Below, piece by piece: positions 1 through 18,000 of a stretch of DNA of 64,000 bases. The notes beneath the pieces were generated by a model, which saw only the letters and a program-made list of their open reading frames with translations, was not told where the DNA came from and searched no databases. The DNA is from Myotis daubentonii (lineage: Eukaryota; Chordata; Mammalia; Chiroptera; Vespertilionidae). Position numbers and translations under genes: made by a program. Every line of letters starts with the position of its first letter. The stretch's first letter is position 1. The stretch lies in contig NC_081844.1 of assembly GCF_963259705.1 (NCBI RefSeq), forward strand, positions 108,004,965-108,068,964, given 5' to 3'.

Positions 1-7196
<7,196 letters not shown>

Positions 7197-7765
7197 GGTC
7201 CTGCTATGCACTGAGCACCAAGAATACCTCTTGAACTGTATCGCCAACTACTTGCAAGTTCTGAAAGTATGGAAAGTAGTTCAAAGTCTTACAGGACCAA
7301 ACCTATCTTATTTATCTGTAGGCTATAATAACTTTCTAACTCTTTAGTAATACCTTTTTAAAATAATCCAATCATAGCCTATTCTCAAATATGGCTTAAA
7401 TATACAAGGTGTATATATTTTTTGATAAATTATTTATCTATACTTTTTGAAACAGGTAATACTGTATGCACTTACATGTTTAATATTTCCATTCAGGATG
7501 TGAAAAAAATCCCTCTGAACAAATCCTAGACATCAAATGTTACTCAAGGTACTGATGATCCGTTTCGAAAGAGACACATTCATTTCTCCCCAATGGATCA
7601 CAAACATCAATATTAGACCTGTTATATTGCCTATGAATTTGATTTTGTGGCAAGTCTATTAAGATCTAATGTAACGGGGGAAGGATGGAAGGTTAGAAAT
7701 AAGAGGATGCGTGTTATAAAAAATGTTAAAAGGATACAATAAAAAGGCAATGGTTTTTCAAAATA
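7197..7765 (+). other. SIMC1: SIMC1 3' UTR with poly(A) signal
   Basis: AT-rich, non-coding sequence follows the SIMC1 stop. A canonical AATAAA lies at 7738-7743, so cleavage is expected around 7755-7765. No repeat element is obvious within it. The predicted end is about 90 bp from the predicted 3' end of KIAA1191 on the other strand. Confidence 0.6.
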
Positions 7766-7849
7766 CCAAGTTTACCTGCTTACCATGGCTATGAGTAAGC
7801 AGAATGCAATAACAACTCTTAACAGGACAAAAACAACAGCTATGCACAT

Positions 7850-9024
7850 TTGAGAAAGTAGTAAGGAATTTTATTGTCAAAACAAGTAAGAGATACGAGC
7901 TTAACAGAAGACACAAATAAATTAATTGTTCTCATCCTTTGAGATGCAGGCCTCTCTGGGGAAGGCTCAGCCCAGCTCCCTATGTAGACACGACCCCTCC
8001 AAAGCAAGAACAGCAGAGTCTGAGACAGTTCAGGACAAGGACCGCCCACGGCCACGGTGGAGGATGAGCAGGTGCTTTCCCTGGCTCCTGTCCCCAGCAC
8101 GCTCTGTGCTCACACAGGTCTGAGGCCCGTTTGGGGGCAACGGTTGCATGTAGAACCTTTTTTCATCCTTCCATGTGGCTCTTAGAAAAAGTTTCAGGTC
8201 CTGGTGACACTTGTTTCACATGAATGTCTGGACTAGAATCTACATATAGTTACCACCATCTTTATTTTAAAAAACCTTAACATCCATTAATCTACACCAA
8301 AGCAGTAGGCTGCATTTTCTCCCTTAGAAACTTTCCTACCAAATTGGAGTTACCTTAATCTCACTTTAAAGTGCAGCAGAGGATATGCAAGACTTGTGTT
8401 TGCTGACAGGTGAAGAGAAGCGCCGCCCAGCAGAACTGCCCTGGAGGCATCACAGTAGGAACTGGCTCTGCCCGAAAGCTAGAGCGAGGGCTCCGGTCTC
8501 CACGCAGGAGAAGGGTCCCTGCCAAGTCTGGCTTTTCTTCATGCTCAGATCTCAAACAGATCATAGGTCCTCACAGCCACAAGGATGGAGCCCACAGCAC
8601 CAGCCACCAAGAGGGCCAGAGACTAGACAGTGAGCACCTCTACTCCCTGACTTACCCATGCCCTCGCTGACCCTGGTCTTTAAAGGAATCAAGAAGTCTT
8701 GGTTTGGGAACAACATAAGCATTATCTACCTCGTAAGCAATGATCAAGTTCTTGTCTAGGCTAAATAATGCAAAAACAGGTGATCAGGCCTCCATACGTC
8801 ACTGCTGAGAGTATTCAGTCTAACTTCAAATTAAAGCAATGCACAATGGCTTCTTCCACACAGGACAGCTTTGCACTAATGTTTCTCAAAAACCAATAAT
8901 GTCTCCAGTTCTATCCCCAGGTTAAGGTTTAAAAAAACAAAAACCAAACCATTCCTATGTCAGAACCAGGGTAATAAGGAAGTGGGTGCAAGACACCTCA
9001 ATTCAGTCAATGGAAGAGAAAGCT
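7850..9024 (-). other. KIAA1191: KIAA1191 3' UTR with poly(A) signal
   Basis: The sequence after the TAG has no coding continuation. TTTATT at 7870-7875 is AATAAA on the minus strand, so the transcript probably ends near 7850. The UTR is about 1.15 kb and shows no Ves insertion. Confidence 0.55.
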
Positions 9025-12000
9025 CTAGAAGCCGGTGGGTGTGAGCACATTCAAGTCCCTGGGTTTGAGATTATGGGTCCGAGACGGTTGTTTCTTCCCT
9101 TCCATCACTGGGAGGTCCATCTTGGGCGGCTTGAAGGTGGCTGGATCGTCGGCCATCCGCGTGGCCTGCATGCGCATCAGTTCCATTGGAGAAGGCTTCT
9201 GGGCGCCTCTGTAGGGCTGGGTGGCAAAGCCTCCTGCAGAAGGAACCAGAGCAAACGATTTCAAAAGCAGCAAGCAGCTCCTGCCGCACACGGTAAATGC
9301 CGCACATGCTCTCTCTCTTGAGGGAGCTGGCTTACCCGAATCAGACTTCTGGAGGGATCTTGGTCCAAAGAGGCTCCATTTATCTGCCGAGTTTCTGTCT
9401 TTATCCCCAGAATCCATGGTGCTAAAATGTGGGCCAGGTAAGGCCGTGGAAGAGCCCGAAGAGAACCAGCCTCTGGCAGGGAAAGAACACAACAGCCCAT
9501 AGATCTCTTCCCAGCCCCCGAGAAGTGCCTCGCGCGAGAGCCTGGGAACGGTCAGCTCCCCCTTCTCGCTCAGAAACCAGGCTTCAGCCCCGCGTCCGCA
9601 CATGCAGGCTCACCTCGGCTTCTGCCTGGGGGAAGAGTGGGGGGTGCTGCTGGGGGTGGACTGGGCGGAGGCCGGCTGCTTCTCTTCCCTCGCTACCTCT
9701 CCACTCTGTAGCTTTAGTTTCTGTTCAGATGGGTAAGGAGAGACGTGAGCCAAGTTTGGGTATAAACATTCTGGTCCGCACCAACTTCAGGCAGAAGGAA
9801 GACATTAATAGGCAGAATTTTGGATCATAGAACAGATATTCCTTTGATTTTGTCATACTAGACAGACATCCATCTTTTAAAAAAATGATTAATTCTACAA
9901 CACAGCTTCAGTATTTCTGCACTAAATACCATATTAGAGCTTTTAGTTTTCCCACCTCATCCAGCCAGTAAGTGCAAGAGCCAGAACTCAAGCTGCAGGC
10001 CTTCTGTGCCTTCTCAGTATGGCCTTGAACTCTTCCCTTATTGTCTCTCCTGCCACGGACAATCCGTCACGCCAGGCTCTCTAAGCCACGACTTGGGCAT
10101 GCTACTCCTCCAGCTGCCTGCTTCCTCTGTGGAGCCTGCCCATCTGAACCTTTTCCTCCCGTAACCAGCCACCCTGGTTCCTTCCGCACTGTAAACATAC
10201 CGCTGACATACAGGCAAGCGGCTGCCGGCGGGGAGAGTCTACTTCCCAGTTCTTCCGGGTCGAGGCTCTCTGACTGCCTCTGTGCTCCATGTCCGGAGTG
10301 CCAATGCCGAGCCCCAACCACATCCAAGCCAATGCCCCTGCCTGAACACTCAAACACTCCCCCTCACACTCTTCCCTCAAACACTCCACGGCAGCTTACG
10401 CAAGCGGCACCTCAGCTGGCTTCGTGTTCTAGTGCTGTGGCCAAGATGCAGAAAATGGCCCAAAGTCAACTCTGCCCTTATGCAGGGCGAATGGCTCAAC
10501 TGGAACTCAGACACGGATCCTGGGAAGTTCTCCGAATCAGAGACCCACGTGCCCCTCTCCGGAAGCACCTGTCTTGTCTGACAGCTCACACTGGCCGGCC
10601 CAACTCTGATCCCCCACAGCAGTGGTTTTATACCCAGCGTGCAAACATCATCTGGGATGCTCATTAGGAAATGCGAGTCCACAGGTCCTACATCCCTCCC
10701 ACAGGCCGCTCGCTGCACCTCTCTCTCCCATCTACACACTGTGGGCATGATCCTCCTTTGAGGCCTTCAAGAGCCAGGGTCTCTGACAACTTTGGAATAT
10801 GGGGGAAACACCAAGAAATAGGGCATCAGGAGACTTGAGCTCAGATGCTGTGAGGGGTTAAGTCAGGGGTGGGCAAACTTTTTGACTCGAGGGCCACAAT
10901 GGGTTCTTAAACTGGACCGGAGGGCCGGAACAAAAGCATGGATGGAGTGTCTGTGTGAACTAATATAAATTCAAAGTAAACATCATTACATAAAAGGGTA
11001 CGGTCTTTTTTTTTTTTTTTAGTTTTATTCATTTCAAACGGGCCGGATCCGGCCCGCGGGCCGTAGTTTGCCCACGGCTGGGTTAAGTACATGAACTCGG
11101 ACACCGGTCCCTGTATTGATAGGAAAGGAAGAACAGTTTCTACCTCAAAGGATTAACAAACACAACTAAGTGGGTGCGAGTGCCTCAGAAATCACTAGGC
11201 ACTGCTAAGTGCAGAGTGGCGTTCCGTGAGCTAAAGCCGTTTGAAAGTATTTCATTCATCCAACTATTTGGTCATCATTAACCTTACCAAAAATTAGTCT
11301 TCATTCCAATTTCAGAATAAAGAGCAAAACCTCCCAAGTCTGCATTTGCTTTTAATTTTTTAAACACGGATCTGCCATTCTTTCCAGCAAGTGTTGTGCC
11401 CCTGGCATTGCCGATGCTCCTCTCCCCTCGGCGCCCATCGCTCTGGTACAAGAAGCGACCCACACGGCTTTACTGTTCCTGACGTGCTCACGCTCACACT
11501 CTCTCTCTCACACACACACACACACACCACACGCATGAGCACAGAGGTTCCTCTCCTGACCCCGCTTCATAGATAAGCAGAACCTTCCGGGTCAGAGCCC
11601 TGGACCGTAGGGCCCCTGTGCCACCACAGGTGGGCTCACACAGCTCTACATTCCTCACCTCTTCTCTTGGCATCATTCCCCGCAACCCCCACCTCGCTGA
11701 GCTGGTAACTTCTAAACCACAGCCACATCTCACGCTGAGTGATGACGGTGTCGTTTTTGTCAAACGAGCTTACGTGGAGTGCTTCTGCCACTCGAAGGTA
11801 CTTGGTCTCCTCGGTGGTCAGGCCCTTGTGAGGTGTGTAGCCAGCATCTCTCAGCCCTGCCTGTTGCTCAAAACGCTGAATGCTCTCCTGGGTCTGTTCT
11901 GGGAACAGAGGAGATGACAGTCATGCCCACCCACTCTCCCATCACAGATGGGGAGCAGAGAGCAGATATCCGCTCTTCTCCCCAGAAGCAAGGGCCACAC

Positions 12001-15000
12001 GGGCCGCCTGAGGAGGTTTCCCCAGACCAGCAGTAATTCCAACCCTCACACGAAGGTTCGAGAAGCAGAGGGAGCCTTCCCTCACACCAAGAACAGAAAC
12101 CTCCAGGGAAACTCCTTACCTTCCTGCGATTCGTACACTGTGACATTCCCTTTGTGGTTAGAAAGGCAGCATGGAGAAGCCAGCTGGCATTCTCCAAATA
12201 CAATTTCCTAAGAGGCTCACCACCCTCATGACCCACACAAGGACCTTCACCAAAGAGAAACGGGCCACATTTTGCCTAGATGGCACCAAGGTATCAATTC
12301 AATTCAAACCAGAGAACGTGCCTTGAACTAGTCCAGGTCTACCGAGCCAACGTTTCTGTGTGTCAAAGTGCCCCTCATGGCGCCTGGCACAGCAGACAGA
12401 CAGATGTGATCGACTTATATTGTAAACAATAAGTCAGTTATGGGAGCATTTGAAACCCTGCTTCCTGGCATATGTTGGCAGTTTGGCTCAAATAAAGTCA
12501 TAAAATTTCTCTAAAAGAATATGTAAATAAGTCATTTATCCCGTGGAATGAATGACAGCTGAGTTTTTTGCTTACTCTGGATACGACCTAATACAGCCCA
12601 CGCACAGGAATGTGGCAGCTGTGGACCAAAAGTCCAGAGCCTAGAGTCCTCTATGACTCAGTCATTCCCCTTCACAGGAACTATTTTATTTCTATCAGAA
12701 ATAAAAGCTCAGGAAAAAACCTAAATGTATGAAGATGTTTTACTGTCTTGTCTTACCAGGTAGTTACCTGAAAATTTAAAAAGTGGGAAAGGATTTAATG
12801 CATCACAGCACACCAACACCAGTACTTTGAATGTAGCTATTTTTTAACAATGTAAGACTAGAGCAACATCCAAAGAAGTTCATGGCAGTATTAACTGAAA
12901 GAAAGGTATGACTACATCTGCAATCATGTAAAAATATGCACACCGCGGAAGTGAATTAGCCGAGCATCTGCGTGACAGCGGCACCCTGGGGAGCTGGGAC
13001 GCTCTGCTCCGGGGAAGCGCATCTTCCATAGGGAAGCCACTGTGCCGGGAGGAGAGGACCGAGCCTTCCTTCTAGCACAGCCAGAACATTCTCCAGCTTG
13101 CACAGGACAAGCAGTGGTTGCTGATGCAAATGGCGAGTTTCCATGTGAATGAGAGGACGTCCAAAGGCAGTTTGGACTTTTGGTTCTTGGGCGAGTTCTC
13201 AAGTAACTGCGCGAATAAACGATGCCTCCCAGAGCAGAGAAACAAGGACTTCAGACTCCAAAACTGAGCCAACCAGGAGAACCTCTACGCGCCCTGTCCC
13301 TGGCAGAGGCTGCTGCTGACAAGCAGAACTGAGTATCTAATGATTAACTGTTACCTTCCCACAGCAGAACCAAAGTTTAAAAAAAAAAATGCAAGCTCCC
13401 TGCTGCCAGTCTCATCAGGACCACAAATCACACATCCTTAAAAAATAAAAGAAGCTAAGGCAACAAACTTGCCTCAAGGCCCAGAAAGGGGAACATCTTT
13501 GAACCACTTAATTAAAAAAAGAAAAAAAAGAAAGACAGACAAGGCAGGTGGGACCCTCCTCCACCTGCCAGCCAGACTCCCCACTTCATTTAGGAGAGTC
13601 TTGCCAGTTCAGTCACTGGCCCCAGGCCATTCTGATGGACTTGGGCAAACAAGACGATAGGAGCAGAGCAGCAGGAATACACCTACATCAACTGGGATGC
13701 CTAGTATTTGGCAAATCTTCACCTCAATGGAGCTTCACTGGTGGGCTGGCACCTGTCACAGTCAGGACAGGCTAAGGCAGTATGTCTGCAGAACCCCATG
13801 CACGCTTCCTCTCCCAGCCCTCTTCCACTCTATTCTGAGGGTGCAGAGCGCTTACTTGTGATCAGAGAACTCATGATGACACGGGTGGCTTTAGCCTTCA
13901 CCACTGGGACCTTGTCCATATTGTCAGTGGCCGATGACAGGGTCATGGCAGGGGAGGAGACACTGGCTTCTCCTTCCTCCACCTGTGCAAGAGAGGTAAG
14001 GAGGCACTTGAGCAGAGCAGGCGGGTCACACCTAAACTTTTCCCCTTTGGGGAGAAGTCACTGAAACACCTTGAATCTGATACGTGAGGAAATCTTTGAA
14101 GGGAGGGTTTTTGTGTCCTCCCGATTAGATAAATATCACCCATAGTGACAAGAGATAAAGACATAAATAACTTGAATTTATAAAAGTGGGAAAGCCGGAA
14201 TGTGAAGCTGACGTCTCCTACTTCCCGTGTCTGTCCAATAGGCTGCTAGAACCCACTACTGCTCACTGACCACGTACCAGGCGTAACTACGTTGGCTTTG
14301 GCTTAACTCATCGCTGCATTCACTCAGTGTTGTCAGACTTCAGAGCATCAGGATGCCCTGCATGGCTTGTTAAACATCGCGGGGCCCCACCCCACAGTAG
14401 GCCTGGGGCGGGGGGCTCAAGAACTCATGTTTCTAACAAATTCCCAAGTGATACTGATGCTGCTGGTCCCCAAGACCGCGGCTCTAACCGTTCTTTTAAA
14501 ACAAACCAAAACAACAACAAAAAGGCCCGTGTGGCTTAGTGGTTGATCAACCTATGAACCAGGAGGTCATGGGTTCGATTCCAGGTCAGGGCATATGCCC
14601 AGGTTGGATGCTGGATCCCCAATAGGGGATGTGCAGGAGACAGCCGATCAATGATTCTCTCTTATCACTGATATTTCTATCTCTCTCTCCCTCTCCCTTC
14701 CTCTCTGAAATCAATAAAAATATATTTTAAAAAATAAATAAAATAAAAAAAACTCTAGGTAGCTCCTAATCTTTAATGTAAGAGCTCGCCACCTTCTGTC
14801 ACTCCAACCCGATGCCATGCTCAGGACGAGCAGGGAGGAGAAAATTGGGTTTATTTTTTGTTCTCTACTTCCCTAAAGGAACTAAGACAGTCAGAAAGGA
14901 AGGGAGAAGTATGAAGTGTGTTGTTACAAAACAGGGATTATAATTTTCAGCTGTGACCTCACTGGAGTAGAACGTAACCCTCTGCTTCCTTACTTGGAAG

Positions 15001-18000
15001 ATGTGGGACAGGCAGGCCGAATGAAAGAATGCATGTGATGAGTCCAGCTGCGCTTCCCTATAAGAGCAGCTGTTCAAAACTGCAGCTGTTCCAGCTGAGG
15101 CACCACAGCAAATGGGAAGCCCATTCTCTGCCTTGGCAAACAGCAGCCTTTACAAATGGGTGGGTGTGCCGCCCTTGGGAGCACTGGCAGAGCCCGGCTT
15201 ACCAGGGGCTCCAGTCCCAGAGGCCACTGCTGTCACTGCAGGCAGGCTGCCAGGGTCCGGCTCACCAGGACTGCCAGTCCTTTCTACACGGACGTTTACT
15301 CCCGGCAACTAACTGGGTCAGACATCGGTACATACGGACGGGGACTTTCCCCCAGAGCTGCAGGGGAAGCTTGTGATGAAAGGAGCTCCCTGTTCTGAGA
15401 GCTTAAGGGAAGGGGTGAGGAGGACCCATTAGAAAGGCATCAAATACAGCTCTACCGAGTCCAAGTTGGGCTGGGAGCCAGGAGTCAGTGTCACCTGCAC
15501 ACCTAATATGTGTCAAATCTTTCAATCATCTTTTATTTAATCCCACCACACCTCCATGGCAAAAGCATTCCTATTTCTCAAGCGGAGACACTCAGGCGTG
15601 AGGCTCTGTGCCCAAGGTCATTGCTAATATATAGACCATTATGGGACTCATACCCAGGTCTGCTATAGTAGACGAGGGGCCCAGTGCACAAATTCGTACA
15701 CCTTGAAAGGAACTGTGGACTTCGAGGCTGCGGTGGGCACAGGGGCGGGTCTTGGCCCATCCTCTGTGCCCTCGCCCAGCCCCTCCCACCTGCCTGCAAC
15801 CCCATTCTCCGCCACTGCCGCTCCCACATGCTGACGGCACCAGGCCGCCTGCACCCACTGAAGGCATGGAGCAATTGGGGCTGGTGCCAGCAGCAGGTGC
15901 GGGTGGGACTGGCACTGTCAGTGGGTGCAAGTGGCAGCTGCTGCCCTGATCACCCCTTAGGAGCAGGGGGAGGTGGAGAAGCCCTCAGAGGTGATCAAGG
16001 CTGGCAGCAGCCACTTGCACCTGCTGATGGTGCCGAGCGATTGGGAATGGCACCAGGCACCGGCAGCGGGTGCAAGCGGGGCTGTCACTGGCAGCGGGTG
16101 CAAGTGCCAGGTGGGACTGCGACACACGGGAGCAAGGAATTTTCAGTAACCACCAGAGGCTCGCCCTGATGACAGTGACCAGCGCCTCGCCTTGGTCTGG
16201 CATCCCCCCTCACCTGCCCCACCATCCCACCGTGGCCTACGCCTGCCATGTTTTGCGCATGCCCCCTGGTGGTCAGCGCACATCATAGCAACCAGTTGTT
16301 CGGTTGTTCCACCTTTTGGTCTATTTGCATATTTTCTTTTATTATATAGGATGCTCACTATGTACTTCCTGTCAGGCCCTGAGCTGTCACACAGCTCAAA
16401 GTTCAGTGAAACTAGCTGTAGATTAAATGGCCTCATCTGAACTTGGTAGGCCTCGTTTATTCAGGCAACAGAACCAAGCAGAAGTGACAGTGGCAGCCCC
16501 CACAGCCAGGAAGCACAGGCTTCGGCAACATGCCTGCCACGAGCACGTGAGAACCCCCGAAGCCTGCACGGAGGGGCTGTAGAGCAGGTCGCAGTGGGAC
16601 GAGGTGTAGTGTTTGGGAGTGGGAGCAAGGCGTGAGGAAGAAGGCAGCTCTTATGTGGGAAAGGCATCTGCGGCAGGAGGAAGAGCATGACAAAAAGTAC
16701 AGCTCGTGTTCAGGAAAGAGCCAACTGTTTCCCCCCAGTCACTCGGCATCTGCTTCACGCCAGGTCCTCTGCTTGGTCCCGCAGGTGGAGCACAAAACTG
16801 GCACGGCGTCTGCCCTGCAGAGCTAATGGGAGGTGGCAAGTAACGTAGGGCCTGTGACAGGGGCCTGTGGCACAGTGGCGCAGTGACAGTCTTATCAGGA
16901 GGAAAGTCCTTGCAGAAGAGATGTCTGTGTTAAGACTGAAAGGACACCGCTTGTCAGGCAGGGGGGAGCAGAGGGAAGAGGGAGGAGAACAGGACGGGAT
17001 GTAAACATTCCAGGCAATGAAGTAGTGGAAGCAAAGACTTTGGCACCCAATGCCCTGGTGAGTGAAGGAAACCTTGGGTAACTTGCATGGTCAGATGACG
17101 GGGGAGCAGCAGACAGGAGCGGGTCATGCAGAGCCAGACTATGGAGCTAGCATTTTCAATGCTACGGCAGGTGAGATGGTTTGGACAGAGGAGTCTCGGG
17201 TAGGAGAACACATGGCCATTCTAGTTTGAATTAAAAAGAAAAGAAGGCCCACCAACTCCAGCTGAGGCCCGGAAAACACATGCAGGAACTGGTGGCGGCC
17301 AGATCCTGCGGGTGCCGGAGCCACGGAGGCTTCCGGAGCCGAGGAAGGAGAACGCAAGGCTGGGCTGGCCAGAAGCAATCGGCAGGGTCAGGTACCTTGG
17401 CGAGGTGCTGGTACTTGCGCTCTGGAATCACTGGCTTCCAGGGGAGGCTGCCCATGTCCGATGGAGGAGGAGTCATGGGCGTAGGGTCCTCCAGGGCATC
17501 ATCATAGCTGAATGCCCGGCGGCTCATCCCGATGGGCAGGGACATCTTGCCTAGAGGCCCACTAGGCTCAAGAGCTAAGAACAGAGACACCTGTCAGGGT
17601 GGGTTCAGCAACTGAGCACGCGAACAGCTTTAAACTCATCTGTAGGCAGGAAACTCTGGGACACAGCAAGGAAAGCTTGTCTGGAAGAGCGAATCCATTC
17701 AAGGAAAGTAACCTGTAGTGCTAACCCCTGCCTTTATGCCTGGCACCTAGATGCTCCTCTGGACCCACTCAGCAGCCCTAATCCATTGACTTGGTTTAAA
17801 CGACCTGAGCAAGGTCACACACTTCAGTAAGTCATCAAAGTCCAATCCTGTCTCACTCCAAAGCTTTTGCTCTTATGCCAGACTCTGCCCCACACACAGC
17901 ACTACCACCGCCCTCAACTCACCGAGACTGAGGCTATGGCGTTCTTATTCCCATTTCACAGAGGAGGAAAGGCCGACAGGTAAAGTGATTTGCTCCAATT

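Noticed and set aside
9025..9603. A single 192-codon exon of KIAA1191
   Set aside because: The frame stays open through the intron between 9234 and 9335 by chance. The GTAAG donor and CTGCAG acceptor, and the known protein, show two exons.
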